64,000 bases of DNA from Globodera rostochiensis (GCA_018350325.1 JAEVLN010000045.1:255050-319049); one strand, 5' to 3'. Shown: positions 29,761 through 44,026, numbered from the stretch's first letter. Notes: generated by a model from the letters alone, not told the origin. Numbers and translations are program-made.

Positions 29761-32700
29761 GGGGGTGGGTTGATTGAAGGTCATTTATAATGCCAAATTA
29801 CAAAAATTTGGTGGAAGATGATGAGTGGTTAATTAGGCGATGTTTTGGGCAATTACTATGCGTAAACTAAAATTTACAGATAATATTTATATTTAAATGA
29901 AAATTTAAAGCGCCGCAAACCTTTATTTGATTTTTGCAAATTTGAAGATTTTAGGATAAAATTATATTTAATAATCTGGATAAAGTATGTTCGGAAAGCA
30001 TCAAAAAATTTTGGTTAATTGAAAAAACCGATAAAAAATTTTGTGATTTTTTAAAATAAAATTAATCTTACTTTTTTTAAAAAAAAGTTTATTATATGGA
30101 GAGGTTGCTGCAAGTTTGACTATAAATATGTGTTCGGGATCAAAATTCTATTAAAGAGTTAAGACCAAATTCCAATCCAAAAAAAGAAAAATGCCTTTAA
30201 TGAGCACACACTATTTTGGTGCCGAAAAGTGATTGATTGATCACGAGAAAATAGTGGCACAACGCTAGCAATGCCCGAGGCAATGAACGTGATCACTCAG
30301 CAGCCGATCAGCTGAACATTTGGGATCAGTTAGACAAATGACACTTTATCCAATGACAGCAAAAAAAAAAGAAGAAGCAGTGACGTTTTGGGATCACTGA
30401 TCAGCTTTTGGGAATCACAACAAAAGGTCATTTCGAAAGATGACAGACCAAAGTCAAAAATAAATAAATACATCACTTTTTGAAAATAATAAAAGCCAAA
30501 ATAAGACATTGGGAGCTGAGCTTTAAATGCTAAAATAAGAATTTGAATTTGAGAAAAATTCAGACTAGTTTTTTTTATAAACTCGCTTTAAATAAATTTA
30601 AGTTGAAAAGATTTAGCAGAAATTCGTTGGGATTTAAATCTTTAATGGCAGAAAAAAGCTTTCAAAACCAAAAAAAACTTTCAATTATCTCAAAGCGGCT
30701 CTTTGCCATTGGCATTGTGTGCATCATCAATATGCTTCAGGCACTAAAAATACCAAAATTGGCTCTCCCGACGGCGGAGGGTGTCCGGATGATGAATATG
30801 TGAGAGGCAAAAGGCGAGCGGGGGCGGGCGGGGGTACTGAATAATTTATAGGTTTTTTGGATGCGGTTCGGTTGGGAAATAAATACAAATTTAACTTAGA
30901 AAAGTGGTGAAAGGCTTGAAATAAATTTATTCCAAAAAAAATTTTTAAATGAATTTCTTAAATAAATTTAATTAATTTAACATAAAAGATTTGAAAATGT
31001 TTTTAGTATTACCTAAGCTGTTTTCGATAATGAAATTTCTCAAAAAAAAAACTAAAAAATTTATTTCAATTAAATGCAAACAATTTTAAATGAAATTTTC
31101 AATTTTTGAAATTCAAGCGCCTTTCTCAGATTTTGTTTGATCACCGTTCAAAGATTATTTACGCAAACAAAAATTCGTGCTAAATTTAGCATCTTGCATG
31201 AGCAAAATCATTTGGAAATGGTGGAGAAGGATTTGGTCCAAAATTAGCCATCAAGAATGCCATTAAGGGGGCAGGCACCTGGCAACCATGCCGTGCTTTG
31301 AATATTGATGAAAGGAGGTCGTTATTGGTGTAAAGCATTAATGAATATGGCCATTGAGGAGATGAAATTTTGTGGCCACAGGCATTCAATCACAAACAGC
31401 CATTTGTAAAAGGGTTTGTTTGTATTGGAAATTAGTTAAATTAAGGAAGAATTTAAAGAATACAATTAAAAATATGGCAATTCGTGAAAGTAAACCAAAA
31501 ATGAAGAAACTCAAAAATAGCAGCATAAACAATTTTCGAAGAAAATTGTTCACAATTCCGTCTTCAAGAGTTGAACAATTTTTTTTGCATTCTACAAATT
31601 TAAATTGTTACAACAAAAGGCAGCATTTCCATCTTCATTTTGATGTCATTTTTAATTTACTAGTCACAGTTTGTTTGTTTGTTAAATGCATTTATTAATT
31701 TGTTCAAAATTTAATAAAAAAAACATTTTTGGTAGCATTTGTCCGCTTTTCGTTTGAGGATGGATATTGTGATGTCCACGGTGGACCTTTTGTACTAGTC
31801 TACACAAATTGGTCGCGTTAAAAGTCACTTGGAATTAAATTAACAATTTTTGTTTCCTGTTTTACAATAAAAGTCTTCAAATTTTCAGCGAATTCTTCTC
31901 CAGGACCGTCGCGTCGTCTGCAATTTTGTGGCCCTAATAAATGCGGCGGCGCGCCGCGCAAGCGTTGAGCCGGAAAAGAACAGCAGCATTTTTTTTTTGT
32001 TTCTCATGCGCTGCGCGATGTTCAACAAACGACCAATAAAATTGAATAAAAAATTGTCCGTCTGTCTGAAGCGGGCGAAAGTGAATATAAATGGGAGAAA
32101 AATCCTGTTCTGTTGCTGTTCGTGGTAATTGTGATGCTATGGACGGACGGATGACAAGTTTTGAGAGGGAAAAGAATTGAGTAACAAAAAATTTTAAAAA
32201 ACAATTTGTACATACTTACCTATTTAAATTGCATAAGGGCCTCAAAAAATAAATGTTTCAAATTAAGAATTGAATTTTTTAATATAAAAAAAATTTGTGT
32301 TTTTAAAAGTTCCTTCAAGGTCTTTCAAGTACAAACATAGTACCTATGTATACTTTCTTTTTGTTCCAAAAATGCAATGTTCCCATCAATTCCATCATAT
32401 AAATCAACCCCTCCACCCCACGCTCAAAGATCGATAATTTTAAAACACATTAATTAAAAAAATTCAACTTTGCGCGAGTTTACAAAATATGAGGATGGAT
32501 CAGATCGATTTAACCTATATCCAACTTGGGTGATCGTTGATCACCGATCGGAGACAAGCGTATAAAATAGGGGGAGGATCAACAACGACACTGGCAGGCA
32601 CGGATTTGTGAAAATAAAGAATGAAAAAGCACAATGTTGACCCGGGCCAGGGGGGGGGGGAGGGAGACATGGGATATAGCGTCAAATATTGGTACAGGAG

Positions 32701-35088
32701 GATCAATGATCACAATGATGGATATAATAGTTGGATACAGTATAGACATATATATGGTATATTTTTCATTAGTTAAATGAGTTGTCAACATATTTTTGAA
32801 CTCGGTCCCCAAATTATCCATAAAAATTGATGCTGATTTTTTTGATTTGTTAAATGATTGTTAAATATAAATGAACTTGAAAATTTTCCGATAAATCAAT
32901 AGGGATTTTTAACGGAAGCCGGAAAAAAGCGGGATCCCCGCTCCCGGTAAAATTTGAATTTGCGTTCCAATTCCCGGCAACAAAAATTTAAGTTTTTCAC
33001 GTTGCCCGAAATAATTCCTTGGCGAAGTTTAGCCAATTTTTTCACAAAAACATTTAAATTTCCCAATTTTTTGCTGCGCCTATAGGCACCGCTAAAGCCC
33101 CCAAAATGTGCTCTTTTTTCTTGTCATTTTAGGTTTTCAATTAAGATTTCTGGCAACTCGAGAACCTAAAATTTAACCTTTTATGGGTTGAAGCAGAAAC
33201 AGGCGGGAATCCCGTTTCCCGTTTGTTATATTTTGAATTTCCGTTCCCGCGCCCGGAATTTTTTTACAACTTCTGCTTTTTGACCGGAATTTTAACGTCT
33301 ATTCAAAATTAAAAAATTTTTCCACAGCTGAGCGCCGTCACAGTACAATTCACCAATTAGGGTGATGGGTTAGGGTTAAAATGCGACAAAAATTACGCAG
33401 ACAATAAATCAAAAATTAAATAAAACAAATTTTCGTCAGAAAGTGAAACGCTTTATTTTGTTCGCATTTGATTTTTTGCTTATTCCATACAATGGGAATG
33501 GAAAAATTGTGTATGAGCAAAGGCTTTTTGACGCAAATTGTTCAGCTGTTGCACAATTCAATTATAAACAACAACAAAAAAATAGTCAAACATTGGAGAC
33601 GAGCGGAAAAACGGGGAAATTGGGCTTGATGTGGTAAATTGAGTAAGTATGGGCATTATTAAAAAATAATTGGATTAAACACAAAGTTTAGTTCAGCTAA
33701 AAACAGTGATTGTGTTGTAAAAAAATTAGAGTAGAGCGGGGTCCTTTTTTGTGACTAAAATTCTCACTTTTATGATCCCGATTTTTTCAAACAATTAGTC
33801 CGGGGTTTTTTGATCGGGATGATTTGATCAATTGTAGAAAATTGCATTCTAATTATTTTAACATTATTACAGTGAATAATTTATAAAATAGAAGTACCGG
33901 TATGTAAATGTAAGTGTAAAGAGAATGGCAAACAAATTGATTATTTGGGAATGAATGAATTGGAGGGAGAGGGGGGGGGGGGGGACACCGACCCCCACCC
34001 AAAATGCAAACGCAAATATTTGTTTGTACGCTGCCATTAAATGTGCAGCACAGCAGCAAAAGAACCCGCCGAATAAATTAGTGAAAGGAGAAGCATTGGC
34101 CCGGCCCGGCCCGGCCCATTCATTTTGTTCGTCTTTTGTGGACCGGAAACATTTTTTTGTTCGTTTTGTTTTGTTTTGTTTCTTTAATGCAATGTGACAA
34201 CAAAAATGGGGGAAAACAGCGAAAGAAAATCCATTTGATGGACAGACTTTAAAGAGAACACATAGAATAGAGAAACGAGGGGCACAGAAAGTGATAGAGA
34301 ACGGCAATAGAGAAAAAAGAGTAGAGAAAGAGCGGAAACAGGGAAAAAACAGAGAATGGGTGGGAGTAAAAAGGAACTAGTAATGGCATGTGAAAGAAAG
34401 CAAATAGCACTCGGCTAAAACAAAGCAAAAAATGCTGCAGGGGAATTAAGAAGAAAAAAATACGTAAAATGAGAAAATTGATGCATTTATTGTTATATTT
34501 ACACACATTTTTTTTTGCACCTATTTTGAGATTTTTCGAGCATATAGCCCTGTTGATAAATATTAATTTTGTTGTTAAATTGACACACTACACCAGGGAT
34601 TGAAAAATAATTCCAAAAAAGTAATTTCCTAATAATAAAAATAAATAAATATTTGGGTGAACTTAAAAATGGGCTAACAGAAGAAACTTAAATTCCGCAA
34701 TTTTGATTCTTCAAAATAGCTTCAAGCATTCTTAATTTCAAATTAACAAAAATTGCTATATTTTACAGAACAAAGCTAAATCAATTGACGGACGACGATT
34801 ATTGATCGGTTGGAACGGACGACGATTATTGATCTATGGGATGACGAATTGGCCAATGTCAGTCATTCACCTCGACCACACTTTGTTGTGTACTTCTAGT
34901 AGGGTTGCCGCTTTTTGGGACTTTCTCGGTTAACCGAAACCGAAAACTTCGGCTAATAAGCATTAGATGCACATTTGTTTTTCGGTATAACGTTTTATAA
35001 TACCGATAAATACAAAGTCAAATTCTTCAGTATACCGATCAATATTCGGTATACTCCCAAAAACCACAAAATTGTCATCTTTTATGAA
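29761..35088. other. 5.3-kb region without a supportable gene
   Basis: AT-rich with GC patches. Seen: GATCA-rich palindromic words at 30225-30415; CGGGATCC/CCCG-rich patches at 32930-33260; G runs near 32650 and 33968; a (GGCCC)n repeat at about 34099-34118; a direct repeat of GGACGACGATTATTGATC at about 34790 and 34817; and CGGTATA-type words at 34980-35060. A GC-richer patch at 31885-31985 follows a TTTTCAG and could be an exon, but I cannot build a gene from it. Confidence 0.4.
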
Positions 35089-36686
35089 TCATGCCGTCAC
35101 ATTAGGGCATGTTCGTGTGGCTGCTGGTTTGACAGTAACAGCCCAGGTAACAGTAGCTCTTGGGGGGTTGTGAGCCCCGAGACAAAGCATTTGACTTAAA
35201 CATCCAAATTCTTTCTGGTAAGCTGCTCGGTAGTCCTTGCTATATTAGAAATTTAAATTTTTTATTTTCACATTTTTTTAAAAAAAAACTGTCGAACCTG
35301 AGGCAAAACAACACGAATGCGTTACAGGCTGAACTGATGTTGAGAAGGATGCCATCAAATATATTTATATACCTTAAAATAATTTAAACGATTATAAAAA
35401 CATTTTAAAATGCAAATTATACCAATAATTTAGATTGCTTAGTTGCATGTTGGGAAGTACGAACCCATGCATTATGGAGACATACAAATAACCGCCAATA
35501 TTGGCAACAATGATCACTACCAATGATCGGAACAGTCGAAATTGGGAGAAGGCTTCAAATTTGAAAATTAATTTAAAAATTAAGTAATTGTCATACTCGA
35601 TTTGCACCAGATGGAGAGCCCGACCAGAATGTACAGTAAAATTGTGGCCAAATTAGTCACCAAGCTGCTGTAGGTGTATATTGGTGCACATTGGCCAATG
35701 ATCAAATCGCTGAGATATCCGGTGACCGGGTAAGACGGATACAAATTGGCACAATTCCATAAGGACATTAAAATGTAAGAGCCCAATGCCAAACAAAAAA
35801 GGCAATGAACGGTCAAATAGATGCCAAGGTTCAGGCGTCCATGGCTAAACCAGTGACATTTGATTTTGTCCCGAGGAATTGGTTCATTTTCCTAATCGGA
35901 TTTTTGAAAATCTTTATTCCAGAAGATTTGCCTTAGCTTAATAATGCTGCGCGGGTTTCGGTCGCAGGTACTGTTTCCGAATTCCTATGGGTCAATTCCG
36001 GTCACAATCCCAAATCCCGAAAACGTGTATGGCCGGACATACAATGGCTTACTCCGATTTAGAAACTCTCAACATCAATAAAAACGTACACATTTGGTTG
36101 AAGGACGCAAAGGATGCGGTCAACTCCGGTGCATAACATGGAAGCAAAAATGCCGCCAATGCAAAAGAGGGAAAGAGCCATGATGCGGACACATAGGCCA
36201 TAGGGAATGAAGTTTTGGCCGGACAGTGCCAACCACAGAAACAGCAAATGGCCCGCTTCGTGGCCCATCTCAAACAGCGAGGTGAGCGCGAGCAGAAAGT
36301 TGGCTGAGCCGTGTAAGGTTCTGCCAAAATTTGGATCAATGCCAATTTTGAATTGACCGAGTCCAGCCAAAAAAGGGTACATAATAACCGAATTTTTGGA
36401 ATTTGCTACCTGTTCTTAATGGTCACATAAACCACCGAAAGATTCATCAGAAAGCCGGGAATTCCAACACAATTCAGCAAAACTGCAGATAAAATCAAAG
36501 TTGCTGAATGTTTGCCTCCATTTTGCAATTGCAAATCATTGTAAAACTAAAATACGATTTGAACAATGGTTATTACACGTTTAATTTTTGAATTTGAATT
36601 TCCCAACTAAGTTGCTTAATTATTTCAGTTGTATAAGTTTAAACACCTACGAGATTTTCTGGAACATCAAAATCAGCAGATGGCAT
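35089..36686 (-). CDS. Serpentine (chemoreceptor-type) GPCR, second family member
   Basis: Divergent relative of the receptor at 14854 with the same seven-exon plan. Exons on the minus strand: 36686-36651, 36546-36410, 36320-36092, 35891-35597, 35552-35423, 35372-35298, 35239-35089. All phases join (1,053 nt, 350 residues). TM1 lies in exon 2 (LILSAVLLNCVGIPGFLMN). Exon 3 covers TM2-TM3 with GVDRILCVLQP at the DRY position. Exon 4 fuses what are exons 4 and 5 in the first receptor (TM4-TM5). TM6 follows FRLFRSL, and TM7 reads GILLNISSACNAFVLF, losing the Pro and Tyr of the NAPILY motif. The tail begins SKDYRAAYQKEF and continues about 34 residues beyond the first receptor's end. Exons are GC-richer than in the first receptor. 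Ligand unknown. Confidence 0.85.
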
Positions 36687-36719
36687 AATATAATAATTTT
36701 TCTGAAGGAAAGCAAAATT

Positions 36720-37210
36720 TAGACAAGGTAAATAATTAAATTACTTTAATAATCTCACAAAAAAAATGCATTTAATTTTAAAGTTTAAAAGGAAAAGTGA
36801 CATTTTTTGTATTTATTGAAAACTTTTTGATAGTACGCTGTTGTTAATGTTCATTCTATAAAATTTAAGAATCAAATTTTGCTTCCGCCCACCTGCCAAC
36901 CTGCTCAAGGTACTGCTCGGTACGGTACTATACAAAATTTTAAGATTTTAAACATTCTCAGGACATACACATTTTCTAATTGTTGCATAAATGACTGTGA
37001 ATTTTAATGGGAACATTTCTTGTAATCTTTTCACAGTACTATATTAAGTACAAAAAACTTTAAATTTTCATAGAATGAACACTGACAACGGTGCACTATT
37101 AAAATGTTCTCAATAAATACAAAAAATGTCACTTTCCTTTTATCTTTAAAATTAAGATTTTTATGTTTTGTGAGATTATTAAAGTAATTTTAATTATTTA
37201 CCTTGTCAAG
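36720..37210. mobile_element. Foldback (MITE-like) element upstream of the second receptor
   Basis: Left arm about 36722-36870 and right arm about 37055-37207 are reverse complements at high identity (GACAAGGTAAATAATTAAA outermost, GTGACATTTTTTGTATTTAT inside). The central part, about 180 bp, is unpaired. No coding capacity. It begins about 35 bp before the receptor start codon, so it may lie in the promoter. Confidence 0.85.
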
Positions 37211-38280
37211 ACATCTTACTGAATTTTTGCTTCAATTTTTTCTTAACACAGATTTCCGATTTTGTAAAAAATTTTAGCGATACCCCCGCTTGTCCATCTT
37301 TTGCAGCCAGCCACAGCGATTATTATTTAGCTTTCAATGTTAGGCAAATCCGGTTGCAAACAATTTAGCGGCCGGAAAATAAGTTAGCGGCAGGCCAAAT
37401 CTGATAATAGCCAATCTGTCTGCCATGTAGGGCAAAGCTGATAGTAGAGCATAAACGGACTAATTTTGACAGCTGGCCAAAGCTGCCAATTAGAAATACG
37501 GCCGCCAATCCAATCGGACATTTTTCATTATTAATGGCCAAGGAAGCAAAGAAATAATAATTTGGTTTTAAAAAAACATTTAACAAATTGTATGTTTAAA
37601 TTTATTAGAATTTTAGTGCAATAAATCATAAGTTAAATAAAATATTCAGTAGGCATGATGCAAACGCAAGACAAATTCGTAGAGGAAAACAATTTAAAAT
37701 AAAGATAAAAAGCATTAATCATATTCGACCTAAGTACAATTGAAAGTAAGGTTGCAGCCGGGGGCGGGGGGGGGGGAACCCGGGATCCCCGGCCATTTTC
37801 ACCCTCGTCCCGGTCCTCAGTTTGTGAAAAAATTATGCCAAAAAAAGGTTCGGCTGACTTTGACTTGTATTTGCAGAATTTTTAGCCAAAATCATCAATT
37901 TCCTGCACTGGGGGCCAAATCTAGCTGTCTTATCAATTGAGCAACAACCAAATCGAATAGCGGAGCAAGACTGACTGCGTGCAAAATTATCTAAAAATTC
38001 CAAATTTACTCCTTCATTTTGTGAATTTTACCACCTTAATTCATTTTTTTCAGTTTTTATTGCATTTTTTAAAAGAAATTTTCCGAAAACTAGCAAATAT
38101 TTTTGTTAATTTGGGATCCGTCTATTAGAATTTTACTAAAATAAATAATGATTCGATTTTATCAGGCGTCACCGGTTCTTTTGATTGTGACTTTTGTTAA
38201 TAAATTCTAAATTTATAATTTGGCGGGTTTCCATTGAAGAAGTGTGAAAAATAACCAAATAATCAAACTTCTAAAAATTG
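37211..38280. other. Intergenic stretch with one G-rich patch
   Basis: The G run at about 37762-37773 is followed by CCCGGGATCCCCGG. A minus-strand segment near 37900-37945 (TTGCTCAATTGATAAGA) is weakly tRNA D-arm-like but does not fold into a tRNA. Confidence 0.4.
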
Positions 38281-38475
38281 TATTTTTGATTGGTCGAGTG
38301 TGCGGTCCTATGGTCAGCCCTTACTAGCTAATTTTATCCGCCTTTTGTTTGCTTTGTAAATTTTATTCGATTTTTAAATTAAATTTATAACAAAATTGCT
38401 AAAATAAATAACAAATTCCCGACGTCTATTATTGATAAATAATTTTCAAACAAATATGTCACTCCAAATGTGGAA
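38281..38475 (+). repeat. Dispersed repeat B, copy 1
   Basis: Diverged direct copy of 61735-61915. Shared landmarks: TGATTGGTCGAGTGTGCGGT, CCGCCTTTTGTTTG and ACAAATTCC-GACGTC. Confidence 0.7.
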
Positions 38476-38487
38476 TAGCAATAAAAA

Positions 38488-38612
38488 TCATCCCCCCCCC
38501 TCCCCCTCTAAAAAGCATCCCCCCCCCCCCCCCCTCCCCCTCTAAAAATCCCCCCCCCCCCCCCTCCCCCTCTAAAAATCATTCCCCCCGCCCCCCCTCC
38601 CCCCCCCCCGCC
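38488..38612 (+). repeat. C-rich tandem array
   Basis: About four units of roughly 35-40 bp, each a run of 9-16 C, then TCCCCCTCTAAAAA and a short GCAT/TCAT spacer. The complementary strand is a strong candidate for G-quadruplex formation. Confidence 0.9.
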
Positions 38613-41600
38613 GTTGTGTCCGGCACACAGAACAAAAGTATCGATGAGGAGAGGAGAGTCTCCGCCGTTCTCTATGCCAATCAATAAAATGTGAGGCTGC
38701 GCATCATTTTTCGTCGCTGTACGCCATTCATTCGTTCATTTGTGTACATATTCATTCATTTTTAGTGCAAAGTGTGAGCGCCCATCCATTTTTCCTTTAA
38801 TTATGATTGTTTTTGATTTAGGTATATGATTTTAAATTGGCTATCAGATTATATTTCTGTCGATTTCCTTCAAATTTATAAACATTGGCAGAATTTTGCG
38901 ATAGTTTTCGGGTGCACTCCCTTTTTTGAAAAATAAATTTGTTTAGTTAAAAAAACGTTGTTTCAAGGTTATCGAAGAATCCGAATCTTGTTGTGTTGGA
39001 AATTATTATATGCACTCAAAATGACTGAAAATGCATTTTTTAAAGAATTTTTGCTAAATATGCAAACATGCTTCAAAATCCTCAAATGCTAATAACACAT
39101 AATCACATATGAATAATAATTAAATTTCGTCTATCCCCCACCAAGTTGTTTGTGGCTGTTCATTTTGTCATTGATTTTTAAAAGTTGGCAAAGGGTCGTT
39201 TATAGGGGTCAGTAATTTCTTGCTGCTTTTAGATTAGGAGGCTGATTATCCAATTCGTATTTAAAAAAAAAGTTGATTTTGATAAGATAATCAAATGATA
39301 ATAAAAGGTTCAATGTCAAAAAAATAATTCATAAAAAATAATTTGCAAAACAAATCAACTATAAATATTAAAAAATACTAAGCAAATAATTTAACTTTAT
39401 TAATTTTGACAAACTGTAAATTTAATATAAAAGAATCCATCTTCTATTTGAAATTTGTACACATAAATTAAATTATTAAAATAAATTTGCGATAACAATA
39501 TTATGCGGCGCATGAAGGGTTCACAGAGCTTTTGCAAAACTATATAATAATAATTTCATTACTAAACAACAAAAATCCCCGCAAGACAGAATAAATAAAG
39601 CATTTAAATCTTTAAAAGAAAATCGTAATTCCAAAAAATGTGTATGAACAAGCTAATGAAAGTATTGAAAAAAACGTACAAAATAAATAAATAAATTGTA
39701 TCGATAAAATATTATTTTTACACATTTAAATAAAAGCAAACTTTTACAAACTATAAACTGCTTACAATTAAAAAAAGAGCTTTAAGATAAAGATCAATTA
39801 AAATAACTAAATGAAAAAAAAAATTATTTTGCTAATTTGTAAAACAAAATAATCATTCCAAAAATATACAATTAATTTACACAATCTACACGCCAATAAA
39901 AGGGCTAATATTGTATTAAAACATTTGCGCAGATGATAATATATTCTTGTAAACTTCTCATTAAAAATGTTGCAAGTTAAAAAAACTATCCATATGTGGC
40001 TGACTCTAATCGCATGTAAATTAAATAAATGCAGACAAACAACAGTAATATAATAACAATTATTAACAAATTAAGAAATACATTAATTACAATATAAAAA
40101 AATCAACATTTTGTTTTTAACAAAATCTCCAGTTAACCGTGTTTGTTGGGCAAATGGTTTTATTGTGGAAGGTTTGCCTTCGTTGGAGCGGCAGCATGTT
40201 AAAAATGAAACTTAAACTTTTGATTAAAGAAAATATTAATCTAATTTGATAATTTTTTTTTCGAAAAAAGCACCAAAAATACGAATTTACATAAAAACGA
40301 TTAAATCGATATAAAAATAAATCAATTACAGAACAAAAAGGTTTATTTTTTAACCAATAAAAGTTTTTAAAAAGGCGACCAGAGCACATCCCTGATGTAT
40401 ACCGCCCCGTTTGTATGACCTGGGCTTAAACAAAAAAAACTGCTTCAAATTCTAATACTTTAGATTGATGAACCGTGGATAAAATTCTTCTTGCCCGCCA
40501 GCTTTTTTTTCATAATTTTGATTGATCTTCCATAGCATAGGTCGGATAAATATTTGTCTTCTGGACTTTATATAACAACTAGATCACGCACGAAATGGCC
40601 GTCTGGCACCGGTTTCGTTTATTAGAAATATCACTGCTGGCAAAATTTTTTGTTCGTAATTTTTGGAGTTTATTTCATTTTGGGTTTAGATGATGTATAA
40701 ATATTAATTATTATAACAATTGTTTTTTGTAATTTGAATCAAAACGTTTGATTTTTTAACTTTCCTCATTTGTAGTCGATTAAAAACTGATAATTGTTTA
40801 ATCGGTCGAATATTTTATCACTTAGTTTAATAAAAATAATTGATTTGCTGATTATTTAAAATGTAAAGATAGCTTTGAATTGCAATCTTTGTTTAGTTAT
40901 GAATTCTTGAAAAAATAAGAATGAACATGATTAAAGGGAATTCACTCCATATATATTCATGATGTTGGAAAAAGATTAGACAAGGTTATATAGAATTAAA
41001 AGCGGATCATTAAACTAAACTTGCAATCGACATTTTATTTAATTGACCAATTTTTAGTTTATATAAGAAATTATTTAATTACTAAAAATTACACATATAC
41101 CTTTTTGTACACTTCCCGAGGATGAAGCCGAAATATAAAATAAAATTACTTTATAATAAGGAGAACAAATTGTTTAAAGAACTGCGTTAAAATACTACCA
41201 ATTTTAAAAAATAATCTAGAAACACAGCCCGAAGGAATATCACGCTTTAATAAGTTTACCTTTCCTATGAGAATTTACAAATGAAAGTAAATTAAAAAAT
41301 TAGCAAAATATATACACAAAATTGATAAACGACCAAAACAAGAAAAAAATTAATGCTAGGTTAAATAAATAATGATAACAAAATGGTGCAAAAAGTAATT
41401 TAACATTCTATGATTTATTTTATATTTACTATTCATGTAATGCCTGCAATATATATTTAAACAAACACTTGCAAATAAAGAAATATTCACTTATCTCAAA
41501 TTCAAATTTTAAAAATTTAATATTGTTTTACATAAATCAAATTAGATAATATAAATTATAAAAAAGAAGTTTTAAATTAATTCTAAAAACTTAATATTGT

Positions 41601-43404
41601 ATTAAAAAATCTGGCATTGTGGTTTTCGCCTATAAAATTGAATATGTAAAAAAATTTAAAAACCGGGAGCGAAGCAACAGCTTATCCTATTAACATGAAA
41701 AGTTCATAACCGAAAATGAGGACTCAACGGTGAAGGGTAACTTATTCGTAAAATTCATAGCGACAAAATAATTAGATAAAACTAAAATGGTAACGTCAAG
41801 TTAAGCTTCATAAATGATAAAAATATTAAATTCTAAAACAAATTTAACTAAATTAAAAAAAAATACAAAATAATTTAGTTCATTAAATTATAAAAATAAT
41901 AAATTAAATCTAAAAGAATCTTTTGAAATTTTTACACCATTATAAATGAATTATATTTAAATATTAATTCACAAATATTTATTTGATCAAAATGTGTAGA
42001 GCGCTTTTTGTCGTCCATCCGTTGAACGTAATACGGTCATACTGAATGAATACTGACTACTATGTGCAATGTTCTAATATATAATTAAAATCTGTTGAAA
42101 GTCTGCACCCAAAATCATTAAAAACTGATCAAAGAATAAGAGAAAAGTATACTTTTGTCTGTAGTTAATTAAAAAGATATTTACAATGTTAAATATGAGC
42201 ATATATGGTAAAACTAATATGCTATATAACAAATAGATCACATATTACAACTAAATTTATACAAATAAAGATCAATAATAAATACAATTGAGTTAGGGTT
42301 TTTTTATAAATAATTGAAAGAATACCGACGAATTTTTTTTATACTATAAATGCAAATTTGGTATATTTAAAAGTAAAGCTTGTATAGCACATTATCGAAT
42401 GTGGTCCCATATCTTATTATAAAAAAATTATAATGAATACGAATTTATGTTAGGTTGTAATATAGTTGACACTAATTTTATTTGCACGTTATATTAAAAG
42501 CGAACCATATAAGAAACACATGTTTATACCCAAAGTGAATAAATAACAGGATAAATTTAAAATTTAACAGCGGAAGTAATTTTGAAATATATCGATAAAT
42601 AATTGCAATTGTTGCTAAAATTCACTAAAAATAAATATTAATAACATTGAAAAGGTTAATATATTTCAACAATCAAGTTGAATAAATTTACTAATTATGA
42701 TCAATACAAAGTAATGTATAAATGAATTAGATGGTAAATAATACAAAAATTTCAGTGAGCTCAAGCAGTAGCAAGTGCAGTGTGCTAGATTTAAATAAAT
42801 AAAAATAAAAAACTTAAATTAGGTAAAAAGCAGCAAAATGGTCAGAGATTGATCTGCAACATGGTGTTCTACATATTCTCAATATTTGTTTTTTAATTGC
42901 ATAAGGTAATAAAATCGAAGATCGAAAGAAGAGTGCGCCGGATGTTTTATAAAAATTAGAGCAACATTCCGCTGAAAAAAAATTGAGTTGCGCTTATTGG
43001 AATCTAGAAGTATTTTTCAGCAACTACGTAATACAAGGACAACAAAAGTATGTATATAATTAAACTCTAAAACTTGTAAAGTTATTTAAAATTAAACCAA
43101 CATACACGAAGGGCCGGATGCCGCAAAGCAGTTTTTACACAAAATACCAAAAATGTAAGTAATTTACGACCTAAATTCCAGTACTCAAAGCAATTAAAGG
43201 CATAAAATGTATTGTAAACAAACAGCAGCATTTTTGGGTAACCACCGGCGCCGTTCGACGTTGTGATTCCACTTGGTTGAACAAACTAAAAGAATATGAA
43301 AAACACTAACAAAATAAATCAATAATATTATTTTTTAATAATTATAATATAATAATAAATTTGCTAAAAAATAATTATTCCCCCGTTAAAGAATATAAAA
43401 ATTA

Positions 43405-43625
43405 ATACACACAAAATCTACATGCCAAACAAATTACTAATTAAAATATATAACATTAATAAAAAAATAAATATGCTATTTTTTAACAATTCCCATACTG
43501 AATGCCGCCGGCAAACCGGTAATTTATTAGCGATAAACTATCTTAATTTAATATTCAAATATCGAACATGAAAACATTTATTTAGCAGAAATGTAACTTG
43601 TGAAAAATAACCTTAAATTAAAATA
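43405..43625 (+). repeat. Dispersed repeat C, copy 1
   Basis: Diverged direct copy of 44027-44250. Shared landmarks: ACATGCCAA, GCCGGCAAAC, ATAAACTATCT, CGAACATGAAAACATTTA and TTGTGAAAAATAA. A shorter third copy lies at about 60236-60320. Confidence 0.75.
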
Positions 43626-44026
43626 ATGCAAATAATTAGGAAAGCACATGATTTTTAATAAAAAAATAGAACGTTTAATACAAGTTAAAAATGAATAAAA
43701 GTTATATTTTTTAAATAACAAACAAAACATTCAAGTTTAAGAAAATAATTAAATATAACTTATTTGTACTTCACGAATGTCAACAAAGGAATCTTAGTTT
43801 TGCATGTATTTGAAGTGAATAGAGAGAGCTAAAGTATAGTTAGAATGTATAAACAAATGCCAGATTTAAACAATTATGTTTTAATCAACTGCTTATATGC
43901 TGCCATAAAAAATAATTGATCAACAGACAAACATACATTCAAACCATTCAAAAATGGTTTAATAAACTCATATTAGCTAAATATCTCCTCTTCTTCAACG
44001 AATCAATTCATTGATTCCTATGGAGA

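Noticed and set aside
31885..32128. Possible exon after TTTTCAG at 31882-31888
   Set aside because: The GC-rich frame soon runs into T-rich low complexity and no partner exon or family is recognisable.
33443..33637. 64-codon frame with a hydrophobic start
   Set aside because: Its first codon is GTG, there is no ATG in context, and composition beyond residue 20 is not protein-like.
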